Shown here piece after piece: positions 6,893-14,756 of a stretch of DNA of 24,423 nucleotides (its first letter is position 1; every line of letters starts with the position of its first letter). This DNA comes from Treponema sp. (GTDB taxonomy: Bacteria > Spirochaetota > Spirochaetia > Treponematales > Treponemataceae): positions 1 to 24,423 of the forward strand of contig JAFTEK010000060.1 of NCBI GenBank assembly GCA_017453705.1, given 5' to 3'. The notes below the pieces were generated by a model that saw only the letters and a program-made list of their open reading frames with translations, was not told where the DNA came from and made no database searches. The position numbers were made by a program, and so were the translations under genes.

Positions 6893-7954
6893 ATGGCGAA
6901 TATAGTTTCAAATCTCTTGCTTAAGAAAAAGGACAGGCAGCCGCTTTCCAACACGACACTGCTATTGACTATTACCGTCTGCACTTTCATAGGAATGTAC
7001 CTGCTCGCGATGATAATCTGGGGCGGAGGCTTTCTGAACCCCCAACAGTTCCTGGACTTGTTTAACAACAATGCATATCTTATCATCGCGGCCTGCGGCC
7101 TGACAGTCGTAATGATTACGGGGGGTATAGATATATCCGTCGGTGGCTCGGTCGCGCTTATTACAATGGCTTCTGTAGTCTTTATGGAAGACCACGGCGG
7201 TGGCATTTTCAGTTCCGTCCTGATAGCTGTCGGCATAGGGCTTGCAATGGGGCTGGTACAGGGCTGCTTTGTCGCCTACCTAAAGATACAGCCTTTCATC
7301 GTCACGCTGGCCGGGATGTTCTTTACACGGGGAATGACCACGATTGTCAGCAAGGTGCCCCGCACCGCCGCTAACGAGTCGTTCCTTAAGCTCAAGGACT
7401 ACTATATTGACATACCCTTCCTGGGGACTTGGGCCAGAAACGGCAACTGGATTCCATCGTCAATAGAAGTCGGTGTCGTGATAGCCCTTCTGGTCGTGCT
7501 CATCTTATGGGCGGTCCTAAAGTGGACCCGTCTGGGACGCAATCTCTATGCGGTTGGTGGAAACAGCGAGAGCGCACTTATGCTGGGCATAAACGTCCAG
7601 CGAACCCAATTCCTTGCATACGTGCTCTGCGGACTCCTTGCAGGAATTGCGGGCTTTGTCTACCTCTTGCACACTGGGGCCGGGAACTCATCCAATGCGA
7701 CTGGCGCGGAGATGCAGGCTATAGCTTCCTCTATAATCGGAGGAACCTTGCTATCCGGTGGAGTCGGTAGCGTGGTCGGAACTTTGTTTGGTGTTATGTC
7801 TCTGAAGACGATAAACAACATCGTCGTGGCATCAGGCCTGCGTGAGCCTTACTGGCAGAGCATTACGACGGGCCTCATGCTCTGTTTCTTCATACTGCTG
7901 CAAAGTGTCATTCTTTCACAGAGAAAGAAGAAACTCGGAGCTATGGCCGGCTAG
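6893..7954 (+). CDS. Sugar ABC transporter permease 2 (YjfF/RbsC type)
   Basis: A 353-residue second permease, starting two bases after the first one ends. Hydrophobic spans alternate through the whole length (TTLLLTITVCTFIGMYLLAMI at the start, ITTGLMLCFFILLQSVIL at the end). Signature segments are VVMITGGIDISVGGSVALI and ASSIIGGTLLSGGVGSVVGTLFG, as in the YjfF side of galactofuranose importers. GGAGGC lies upstream of the ATG. The pair of non-identical permeases, with a two-domain ATPase and one binding protein, has the YtfQRT-YjfF gene layout, so a furanose or pentose substrate is plausible but not shown. The stop codon lies inside CTAG (7951-7954), which also supplies the stop codon of the convergent response regulator gene. 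Confidence 0.92.
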   Translation: MANIVSNLLLKKKDRQPLSNTTLLLTITVCTFIGMYLLAMIIWGGGFLNPQQFLDLFNNNAYLIIAACGLTVVMITGGIDISVGGSVALITMASVVFMEDHGGGIFSSVLIAVGIGLAMGLVQGCFVAYLKIQPFIVTLAGMFFTRGMTTIVSKVPRTAANESFLKLKDYYIDIPFLGTWARNGNWIPSSIEVGVVIALLVVLILWAVLKWTRLGRNLYAVGGNSESALMLGINVQRTQFLAYVLCGLLAGIAGFVYLLHTGAGNSSNATGAEMQAIASSIIGGTLLSGGVGSVVGTLFGVMSLKTINNIVVASGLREPYWQSITTGLMLCFFILLQSVILSQRKKKLGAMAG

Positions 7955-9561
7955 GAAGCAGAAATAGAAAGCTTGTACTCACGGGGCGAAAGCCCCGTGT
8001 TCTTTTTAAAGATGTAACTAAAGTAATGCGGGTCGGAAAAGCCGCACTCATAGGCTATGTCATAGCCTTTTAAGTCAGTCTCCCGCATGAGTTTTTTTGC
8101 GTTTTCAATCCGCACATCCGTCAGGTATTCGATAAAGGTCGTCCTGCATTCCTGTGAAAAAATAGTGCTGAAGTGGTTGGGGCTCAGGCATACGGCCTGT
8201 GCCACGGTCGAAAGGGTAGTGTTTGGGTCGGTGTAATGCTCTTCTATAAACCTCTTGGCCTTGAGTATTACGTCCGCGTACTTTCCCGTCATCTTGGAAT
8301 CCCTGTATTCCAGCGCAAAAGAAAGGACTTGCTCCATTTTCTGTGTGAAAACAGCTTCGTCCTGCACGGCATCGTCCATGAAACTGCGTTGCAGTATGTC
8401 AGGCTTTAATAGCTTTATGTCACCGCCTAATTTTTCAACAAGCTTGGAGACAGCGAAAATCAAATCAACGAGAAGATAGGATGCAAATACCTTGAACTGG
8501 CCGGGATTGCTCCTGATTAGCTGCATGGACTCGTCTATTATGGCGGAAATGTCGTTCTTTCCCGCATACTTTAGCCTGTCCACCAGGGGGTCGTTCTCCT
8601 TGAGATCCAGGAGGGCGGAGTTTTTGCCGTCAGAGCTGCTGGCGGTATCCTGCTCCAAATCCTCCGTGCTTATGATACGGTTGTGTTCGTCCTTGTCACC
8701 TAGTTCCAGTATCCTCTTTGCGTCAGAATAAGAGATGGCCAGCTGTGACAGGTGATCCACTGTTTTTCCGATTGCGGAGAGTACCGTGCATCCCCCGTTT
8801 TTGGATACTATGTGGCCTATGGCTTCTGCCGCATGAAAGACGCTTTCATCAAGTTCTTCATTGGAGCTGCCTTTGAATATGCACACGAGCAAATTTGAAT
8901 GGTGGAAAAAACAGTCCGCCTGCTCCCATGCAGCCGAATATGAGTTAAGCAGGGAACATGCCTCCTGTTGGCTCTCCACGTTCCCGTTAAGGCTTTGGAT
9001 GCGGCTGATGAGAACCCTGTAAAAGCGGGCTATCAAGTTTATCCCAAGCTCCTGGCTCCTTTGCATTACAGTCGCCATATCCTCAGAGCCATGCACAAGG
9101 TTGTTCAGGAACTCTTTCTTTTTAAGCGTCTCGCTGGACTTAAGCTCTGCCTTGAGCCGGGAAATATCGGACAGCTGCTTGCGTTCCTTGTCAATCTGCA
9201 TGGCGGCTTTGTCAAGGGCGGAAAGAATCTCATCGGGGGTAAAGGGTTTTAGAAGGTAATCTTCTATCCCTATTGATATAGCTTTCTTGGCATAGTCAAA
9301 CTCATCATGGCCGGACAGGATTATAACCTTTATCCAAGGCTGTATCTTTTTTACAGCGGCTGCCAGCTGCAGGCCGTCCATGAATGGCATCTTGATGTCT
9401 GTAATCAGTATGTCAGGGCGTATCTCCTGTATCATTGAGAGGGCTATCTCTCCGTCGGTAGCTTCTCCTGCAAAGCTGAATCCACGGCTTTCCCAGTCAA
9501 TCTTGCTCCTTATTCCCTCCAGGACTATGGGCTCATCATCAACTGCAAAGACGCTGTACAT
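7951..9561 (-). CDS. Response regulator, receiver plus AraC-type DNA-binding domain (YesN type)
   Basis: A 536-residue cytoplasmic transcription regulator. The receiver domain (about 3-120) has the acidic pair VDDEP (8-9), the phospho-acceptor Asp55 in ITDIKMPFMDG, and the Lys of LLKPF. A long middle region (about 130-425) has no motif I recognise, as is usual for YesN proteins. The C-terminal ~110 residues are a double helix-turn-helix AraC domain (TLSTVAQAVCLSPNHFSTIF, then GYDIAYECGFSDPHYFSYIFKK, ending TGLSPREY). It is the last gene of the minus-strand sensory operon. Its ATG directly follows the kinase stop (TAAATG), with AGGAGG inside the kinase gene. It converges on the importer operon and is the natural candidate for its activator. 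Confidence 0.94.
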   Translation of the reverse strand: MYSVFAVDDEPIVLEGIRSKIDWESRGFSFAGEATDGEIALSMIQEIRPDILITDIKMPFMDGLQLAAAVKKIQPWIKVIILSGHDEFDYAKKAISIGIEDYLLKPFTPDEILSALDKAAMQIDKERKQLSDISRLKAELKSSETLKKKEFLNNLVHGSEDMATVMQRSQELGINLIARFYRVLISRIQSLNGNVESQQEACSLLNSYSAAWEQADCFFHHSNLLVCIFKGSSNEELDESVFHAAEAIGHIVSKNGGCTVLSAIGKTVDHLSQLAISYSDAKRILELGDKDEHNRIISTEDLEQDTASSSDGKNSALLDLKENDPLVDRLKYAGKNDISAIIDESMQLIRSNPGQFKVFASYLLVDLIFAVSKLVEKLGGDIKLLKPDILQRSFMDDAVQDEAVFTQKMEQVLSFALEYRDSKMTGKYADVILKAKRFIEEHYTDPNTTLSTVAQAVCLSPNHFSTIFSQECRTTFIEYLTDVRIENAKKLMRETDLKGYDIAYECGFSDPHYFSYIFKKNTGLSPREYKLSISAS

Positions 9562-11034
9562 TTACGCTTCCTCCTGCGCAAGGGAAATGGTGGAAGGGAT
9601 TGTAAAGGAGATGCAACTGCCTTTCCCCGCCTCTGACTCTATCACAAGCCCTTCTGTCTGTTCCCCATAGTAGAGCTTGAGTTTTTTGTTCACATTATAC
9701 ATGCCGTACACGGAGCTGAGCTTCTCTGAGTCTTCCGCCCCTGTCGCAAGTTCCTGCCTTACCTCGTCAAGCCTCTCCTGGGTAAAGCCTGCTCCGTCGT
9801 CCATCACGGCAAAGCGGATGGACTTGTGCCCCTCGTCAAGATAATGCACGGAGACGTTGAGTTTACCCCGCCCACGCTTGTTCTTTATCCCGTGGTAAAT
9901 GGCATTTTCCACCAGAGGCTGTAACACAAGCTTGATCATCTTAAAGTCCATGAGGGACTCGTCAGCGTCAACCTCATAGCTCAGGATGTCCGCATATCGT
10001 ATTTTCTGTATCGTAAGATAATTTCTTATATGGTCAAGCTCCTGTTGTATCGTAATCCACTCGTGCCCCCTGCTGAGGGAGATGCGGAGAAAGTCGGAGA
10101 AAGCCTTGGTAATCTTGACAACTTCTTCCGTCCTTTCTTCTTCCGCAAGCCATACTATCGTGTCAAAAGTGTTGTACAGGAAGTGCGGCGTAATCTGAGC
10201 CTGCAAAGCTTTCATCTCTGCCTTCTGGAAATTCTTCTGCTCCTCCACGTTCCTCTTTAGGAGTGCATCTATCTGCTCTGTCATGGAGTTGAGGTTTCCT
10301 GCAAGGGCATCAAGCTCGTCTACATGGGGTATGTCCATTCGGGCGGTCAAGTCTCCGTTTGCGACCCGTGTGGAAAGTTTTTCCATGTCTGAGATGGGCT
10401 TGCTGATTGCCCCTGAGACAGAGATAAAGCTGTTTATGGAAGCAAAGACCGCAAAGATTGTTATGAGCAGCTGCAGGGCGGAAAGAATTATGGATGTGTT
10501 CTTTATGGAATCATTGGTTCTCGCGGCGGACTCGCTTTCGACGATGATGAAATCCTGCATTATGTCGGAGAAAAGGGATGCCACAGCCCTTATGTCGTCA
10601 AGGGCGGCTTCGTTCTGAGTGACCGTGCTTCCTTCCGCAATCTGTGAAATCAGCATCTGCACATTGCGCTTTAGGGTTGCCCCTGCCCTTATTGCCACCT
10701 CCAGGTTCTCTTGGCTGGCTGTTCCTTTTGCAGAAGAAAGCATGGCCAGCAGACCTCGTTCTATTTCATCCAGCATGGCGGACTGCATTCCTTCACGGAT
10801 TCCTTTCTTGCCGCAGATTATGTCCCAAAGCTCCGCAGGTATGTCGTTCTTGGCAATGCTGTTTATCCTGTTTGCCGTGCTTACGTTTGCAATTATCTTG
10901 TTGTATTGCTGTGTGTGTACCTGGGATACGATTATTGAATAGACGGTTGGAACCGTTGTGATGGAAAGCAGCAGGATGTATGTGCACAGTATGGTTCTGC
11001 GCATGTTTTTGTTTTTAACAATCTTGGTCTTCAC
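9562..11034 (-). CDS. Sensor histidine kinase (YesM/LytS type) with HAMP domain
   Basis: A 490-residue membrane kinase. First membrane span about 13-36, extracytoplasmic region about 37-179, second span about 180-206, HAMP linker about 207-258. The His_kinase domain has the phospho-acceptor His284 in QITPHFLYNTFD. The ATPase domain has the N-box LQPLVENAIYHGI (Asn377) and MDDGAGF. The start is GTG at 11034, four bases after GGAGG (11043-11039), a tight spacing; the next in-frame ATG (residue 11) has no ribosome-binding site, so GTG is kept with some doubt. The sensory region is short and helical, which suits signal reception from a partner binding protein, encoded 17 bases upstream, rather than direct ligand binding. 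Confidence 0.93.
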   Translation of the reverse strand: MKTKIVKNKNMRRTILCTYILLLSITTVPTVYSIIVSQVHTQQYNKIIANVSTANRINSIAKNDIPAELWDIICGKKGIREGMQSAMLDEIERGLLAMLSSAKGTASQENLEVAIRAGATLKRNVQMLISQIAEGSTVTQNEAALDDIRAVASLFSDIMQDFIIVESESAARTNDSIKNTSIILSALQLLITIFAVFASINSFISVSGAISKPISDMEKLSTRVANGDLTARMDIPHVDELDALAGNLNSMTEQIDALLKRNVEEQKNFQKAEMKALQAQITPHFLYNTFDTIVWLAEEERTEEVVKITKAFSDFLRISLSRGHEWITIQQELDHIRNYLTIQKIRYADILSYEVDADESLMDFKMIKLVLQPLVENAIYHGIKNKRGRGKLNVSVHYLDEGHKSIRFAVMDDGAGFTQERLDEVRQELATGAEDSEKLSSVYGMYNVNKKLKLYYGEQTEGLVIESEAGKGSCISFTIPSTISLAQEEA

Positions 11035-11051
11035 GGTTCCTCCGGGCTTGT

Positions 11052-12101
11052 TCAGTATCCCCTGGGGCGGTACAACGAGAAATCATCATTCTCTGTAAAG
11101 ATTGTCTCCCGGTTGTATGTGGTGCGTGGTATTGTCTCGCCCTTTGATACGGCTTTTACCAAGTCCATGAGCATGGGGCCTAAATCCGGGTTACATTCCA
11201 CCACGCAGGAGAGCTTTCCCGCTTTCAGGGCATCTATGGACTTTTGCTCGGCGTCCACGCTGATTATAATGGTGCTTGAAAGGGGAATGCCATAATTCTC
11301 TAGGGAATCCAAAAGGCCGAGTGTCATTGGGTCATTATGGGAATATACAACGTCAATTTTACGCCCCTGATAATAGAGGGCATCGTTTTTGGAGTCAGGT
11401 AGTTCCCTGTTGGCCTGTATCAGCTTTTCCGCGATTTCCCTGCCTTTGGAGCGCAGGAAGTCGCCGCTCTCCGTGTGGATTATCTTGAAGCGTGAATCAG
11501 CTTCTAGTATCTCGCGGAAACCGGCAGCCCTCTCTTTGACGACAGAAGAATTTTCCGTGCCGGACATCTCAAAAATGGCTATCTCTCCTTCCCTGTCCGT
11601 GCACTTGTTAAAAAGGAATCTCGCGGCTCTCCGGCCTTCCTCGATTGCGTCCTCTCCCAGGAAACCCGCATATAAGGATGGGTCAGAGTTTATCTGCCTG
11701 TCCACGACTATGACCGGTATGCCTGCCTCTTTTGCCTCTGTAAGAACGTTGTCCCAGCCGTCTTCGACAATCGGAACGAATGCTATTACATCTACCTGAT
11801 AGACGATGAAGGAACGGATAGCCTTGAACTGGTTTGCCTGCTTTTGCTGAGCGTCGTCAAATAGTATCTGTATGCCGTTTCTTTCTGCGGCCTCGAATAT
11901 AGATTGGGTGTTCCTTGTCCTCCATGCACTTTCCGACCCAATCTGCGAGAATCCAAGGATAAGCCTGCCGGACTTTTCTTTTTCCTGCGCAGGCCTGGAC
12001 TGGGAGTAGCGAATCTTGGCTATGAAAGCCAGCAGGAAGATTACACAGGCAACAAAGGACAGCAGGGAAAGACGCTGAATGCGCCTGACGTTCCAGGCCA
12101 T
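11052..12101 (-). CDS. Membrane-anchored YtfQ-like sugar-binding sensor protein
   Basis: A 349-residue periplasmic-binding-protein-4 family protein with an uncleaved-looking N-terminal anchor (about 11-29, LSLLSFVACVIFLLAFIAK) and no lipobox. The binding fold resembles YtfQ closely: ILGFSQIGSESAWR, DDAQQKQANQFKAIRSFI, PVIVVDRQIN, ESGDFLRSKGREIAEKLIQA and VVYSHNDPMTLGLLD. Its place directly before a YesM-type kinase gene, and its anchor, argue for a sensory role: it would bind a sugar outside the membrane and signal to the kinase, as XylFII does for LytS in clostridia. It is distinct from the importer's lipoprotein at 3184-4146, so this locus has one binding protein for transport and one for sensing. 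It starts six bases after the preceding stop, without a clear ribosome-binding site, so it is probably translationally coupled. Confidence 0.9.
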   Translation of the reverse strand: MAWNVRRIQRLSLLSFVACVIFLLAFIAKIRYSQSRPAQEKEKSGRLILGFSQIGSESAWRTRNTQSIFEAAERNGIQILFDDAQQKQANQFKAIRSFIVYQVDVIAFVPIVEDGWDNVLTEAKEAGIPVIVVDRQINSDPSLYAGFLGEDAIEEGRRAARFLFNKCTDREGEIAIFEMSGTENSSVVKERAAGFREILEADSRFKIIHTESGDFLRSKGREIAEKLIQANRELPDSKNDALYYQGRKIDVVYSHNDPMTLGLLDSLENYGIPLSSTIIISVDAEQKSIDALKAGKLSCVVECNPDLGPMLMDLVKAVSKGETIPRTTYNRETIFTENDDFSLYRPRGY

Positions 12102-12107
12102 GAGCTA

Positions 12108-13031
12108 TCAGGAATGCCTTGCGGAATGAGCGAGCTTCACTTCCTGGACGGCCTGGGTGCATGTCGCTTCCATTGTGATGCCATCCCTCTTGCGCTTTAG
12201 GAATTCTGTATAGGCATCCTGCAGCAGGGTTCTGGTAGGCTCCGTGGAAAGCTCGTATATCTTGGACTGGACTTTGAACCTGGTGTCATCGGTCAGCCCT
12301 GTGCTTCCATCCTTTTGCAAGAATACAAAGACAAAGAGCTTGCCGTTCTGCGCGTCTCTCTCCATAATCTTCTTGCAGTCCGTGCGGAACCGCAGTCCGC
12401 TGGTCTGAATCAGGACATCCTCATGGGTGTCATAAGGGGGCATAATGTCCACATCGGTCATAATGCAGGAGAAGTGGTTGATGCTGTAGTCCATCATTGT
12501 TGCGGGTATCCTGCGCCCTGCTTCCCTGATAAAGAAGGTGGCCGTGCTGCTCGCACCGCAGCTTACCCTGATGTGCTTGCGTTTGCCCCTCGCACCGCAT
12601 TCTTCCAAGTGCTGCAAAATCAATGGGAAGTTCTGTGACCGTTTAAGGTTAAGGGGGATAAAACCGCACTGTATCTTCATCGCGTTGTACAAGTTTTCTA
12701 TCGCAAGCCTCTCGCCCTCCATGCTCCTCTTGGTGTACATTATGCCAATGCGGACGCTGTCCTGATGGTTCTTGATAAAACGCAGTATCAGCTCCGACCA
12801 CTGGATTCCCTCAAGGGGCAGGTCTATGTAGAAGAAAAAAATAGAAGAAGGGAACAGCTGGGCTGCCAGCTCCAGCTTTTGTATCAGGACCTTGGTGGAA
12901 GACTCCTGTAGACGGTAGGCCTCATAGCCATATACGATTAAATCCTCAAGGACGGCTTCCGGTAATATCGATGAGTCCGCCCCGACAAAAAAAGTCTTAT
13001 AGCCTGTTATTTCAGTCCCGGCTTCCGCCAT
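12108..13031 (-). CDS. PilZ-like domain protein with N-terminal receiver-like region
   Basis: A 307-residue soluble protein of unknown function, first gene of the sensory operon. The N-terminal half (about 11-130: KTFFVGADSS, SSIFFFYIDLP, RIGIMYTKR) has the alternating pattern of a receiver-like fold but no acidic pocket. From about 150 it resembles a PilZ domain: the R-x-x-x-R motif (Arg151, Arg155 in KRKHIRV), then a beta-rich stretch with DYSINH (181-186), where family members have D-x-S-x-x-G; the Gly is lost. Binding of cyclic-di-GMP is thus possible but doubtful. The ATG at 13031 follows GGGAGG at good spacing; an upstream TTG at 13046 would remove that site. A PilZ gene ahead of a sugar-sensing kinase operon could link second-messenger level to sugar uptake. 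Confidence 0.6.
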   Translation of the reverse strand: MAEAGTEITGYKTFFVGADSSILPEAVLEDLIVYGYEAYRLQESSTKVLIQKLELAAQLFPSSIFFFYIDLPLEGIQWSELILRFIKNHQDSVRIGIMYTKRSMEGERLAIENLYNAMKIQCGFIPLNLKRSQNFPLILQHLEECGARGKRKHIRVSCGASSTATFFIREAGRRIPATMMDYSINHFSCIMTDVDIMPPYDTHEDVLIQTSGLRFRTDCKKIMERDAQNGKLFVFVFLQKDGSTGLTDDTRFKVQSKIYELSTEPTRTLLQDAYTEFLKRKRDGITMEATCTQAVQEVKLAHSARHS

Positions 13032-13052
13032 AGTGATTCCTCCCAATTGTCC

Positions 13053-13090
13053 GGGGCAGTTCCAAAAGTACCGACTTTTGCAACTGCCCC
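13053..13090 (-). repeat. Palindrome in the leader of the sensory operon
   Basis: GGGGCAGTT (13053-13061) pairs with AACTGCCCC (13082-13090), and CAAAAGT with ACTTTTG inside it, with a single C-C mismatch and a four-base loop. It lies in the 147-base divergent gap, 21 bases before the PilZ-like start. It cannot end a gene and could instead attenuate the sensory operon. Its stem resembles that at 2949-2998. Confidence 0.7.
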
Positions 13091-13157
13091 AATGTTCTTA
13101 TTTTGGCACAATATAGGAAAAAAAACAAGCAGGTTATGACTGGACAAGAATCTGGGA

Positions 13158-13163
13158 TAAAAT
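13158..13163 (+). promoter_or_regulatory. Possible rsmE -10 box
   Basis: TAAAAT preceded by GGGA lies 15 bases before the rsmE ATG; TTATGA at 13134-13139 is a poor -35. The predicted leader is about nine bases and contains no ribosome-binding site. Confidence 0.35.
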
Positions 13164-13178
13164 GTAGAATGTGGCTGT

Positions 13179-14030
13179 ATGAGGCAGTTTGTTTCATCGC
13201 AGGGCCTGGACAAGGATGGCTGCCTTCTGGTGGAAGGCGATAAGTTTCACTATCTTTCCGCTGTGCTGCGGTTAGTTCCCGGAGATATGCTCTATGTCCG
13301 CCTTCCGTCTGGTATTCTCCAGCAGATGACCGTTGCCAGGGTCGAAAGCGATGTGCGACGTCTTGTCCTTTCCCTTGCCGGTCAAGACTCTGGAGCCGGG
13401 AAGGGCTTTTCAGGCGCCGTCCCGCTCAAAAGAGAGGACGATACAAATTTCCTCCTCTTTCAGCTGGTTCCCAAGCCTGCGAAAATGGATTTGATTATCA
13501 GGCAGGCCACGGAATGTGGAGTTTCTTCTATTATACCTGTTGCTGGCGAGTTCTGTCAGAAGGGCAATGTGGAAAGCGCGTCCAAAAAGTCATCTCCGTC
13601 GGATTCCCGCTGGCAGAGGGTCATCACCGAGGCTATGGAACAGAGCGGCAGCCCCGTCCAGACAAAGGTTCTTCCCTGCAAGACATTTGATGAGTCCCTC
13701 ACGTTCTGGCAGGAACTGTGCAACGCACAGGACAAATCTCACATGGCCTTCATCCTGTACGAGAGGAGCGAGGCGACGCTTCCTGTTCATGGGGCGGTTT
13801 ACAAAGCTCTAGAGGCTCTTAAAAAGGTCGGGAAAAATGCCGATATAGCGATTATGGTGGGGGCCGAAGGAGGAATTTCTCCATCCGAACTGGAAAAGGC
13901 CAGGAATCATGGCTTTGTCCCCGTGCACCTGCAAACAAACATACTGCGCTGTGAGACCGCATCCCTTTACGGACTGGCGGCTGTGCAAAGCGCGGTCATG
14001 GAGTCGGATATATGGAAATTGAAAGAATAG
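13179..14030 (+). CDS. rsmE: 16S rRNA (uracil-1498-N3)-methyltransferase
   Basis: RsmE methylates U1498 in the 3' minor domain of 16S rRNA using S-adenosylmethionine. The 283-residue product has an N-terminal PUA-like region (FHYLSAVLRLVPGDMLYV, 25-42) and a C-terminal SPOUT domain. The SPOUT domain carries the knot motifs KMDLIIRQATECGVSSIIPV, MVGAEGGISPSELEKA (usual G-P-E-G-G-F-S) and NILRCETASLYGLAAVQ (usual I-L-R-x-E-T-A). The family length is about 240-250; the excess is a Ser/Lys-rich insert and a Lys-rich loop near residues 128-140 and 205-215. First gene of a three-gene plus-strand cluster; it overlaps the next gene by 19 bases. Divergent from the sensory operon. Confidence 0.9.
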   Translation: MRQFVSSQGLDKDGCLLVEGDKFHYLSAVLRLVPGDMLYVRLPSGILQQMTVARVESDVRRLVLSLAGQDSGAGKGFSGAVPLKREDDTNFLLFQLVPKPAKMDLIIRQATECGVSSIIPVAGEFCQKGNVESASKKSSPSDSRWQRVITEAMEQSGSPVQTKVLPCKTFDESLTFWQELCNAQDKSHMAFILYERSEATLPVHGAVYKALEALKKVGKNADIAIMVGAEGGISPSELEKARNHGFVPVHLQTNILRCETASLYGLAAVQSAVMESDIWKLKE

Positions 14031-14746
14031 AACTGCTGGGAGTTCCTGTGGACGTATGCCGCCCATCGGACTTTGAACAAGCCATTGTCTCCCTCATGGA
14101 GAAAGAAGGACCCAAGCAGATTGTATTCCTGTCCATCTGGGATCTGCTAAAGGCAATGGGCAAGAGCGAGTTTGCCAAGGCGGTCAAGCAGGCGGATTTG
14201 ATTCTGCCGACATCCAAGAGCATCATAAGCGGGGCCAGGTTCCTCAAGCTTACCGTACCTACCCGTTGGAATCCATTTGACAGCGTAGTGAACATTATGA
14301 CCCTGCTGGAAAACCGCTACAAGTCAATTTATCTGTTGGGCGGACACAAGAAAACCCTGCTTGCGGCGGAGAGAAACGTCCGCATGACATTCAAAAGCCT
14401 GCAGATTGTTGGTCGCTATGTCGGCTACTATCCAAAGAGCGAGGATGCCGCTGTAATCGAAGCCGTCCGCAAGTCCTCCCCTTCACTTGTCATAATGAGC
14501 GACGGACTAAAGGACAAGTTCTGCTGGTTCCATAACAGAAGGGAAAACTTTAGCACCAGTATGTTCCTGTATTACCCCGATGCCGTGGCGATATTCAGCG
14601 AACGCAAGGCTCACGTAAAAAAAGAAACATTCGACAAGGGATTGGAGTTCCTGCCGGAAGCCATACGGTCCCCCCTCAAGTTCTTTCTGGTTTTCCCCTT
14701 CCTTCACTACAAGCTGCTCCTTGTCTGGCACCGCCTGTTTGACTAG
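14012..14746 (+). CDS. Divergent WecG/TagA/CpsF-family glycosyltransferase-like protein
   Basis: A 244-residue relative of WecG/TagA enzymes, which transfer an N-acetylaminosugar to a lipid-linked acceptor at the inner membrane. Recognisable: the opening ELLGVPVDVCRPSDFEQAI, SIYLLGGHKKTLLAAERNV, LQIVGRYVGYYP, and a hydrophobic basic C-terminus (SPLKFFLVFPFLHYKLLLVW) like the membrane-binding tail of the family. Two hallmark motifs are altered. The D-G pair after the first strand is replaced in LILPTSKSIISGAR. The G-x-P-x-Q-E-x-W motif reads SDGLKDKFCWF. Activity is therefore uncertain; it may be a non-catalytic or differently specific member. Its start lies within rsmE, implying coupling. Role in envelope polysaccharide is only a guess from the family. 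Confidence 0.72.
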   Translation: MEIERIELLGVPVDVCRPSDFEQAIVSLMEKEGPKQIVFLSIWDLLKAMGKSEFAKAVKQADLILPTSKSIISGARFLKLTVPTRWNPFDSVVNIMTLLENRYKSIYLLGGHKKTLLAAERNVRMTFKSLQIVGRYVGYYPKSEDAAVIEAVRKSSPSLVIMSDGLKDKFCWFHNRRENFSTSMFLYYPDAVAIFSERKAHVKKETFDKGLEFLPEAIRSPLKFFLVFPFLHYKLLLVWHRLFD

Positions 14747-14756
14747 CAGGACAAAG

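Noticed and set aside
8968..10942. Several 75-110 codon plus-strand frames inside the regulator and kinase genes
   Set aside because: They are shadows of well-supported minus-strand coding sequence, with no ribosome-binding sites or recognisable domains.
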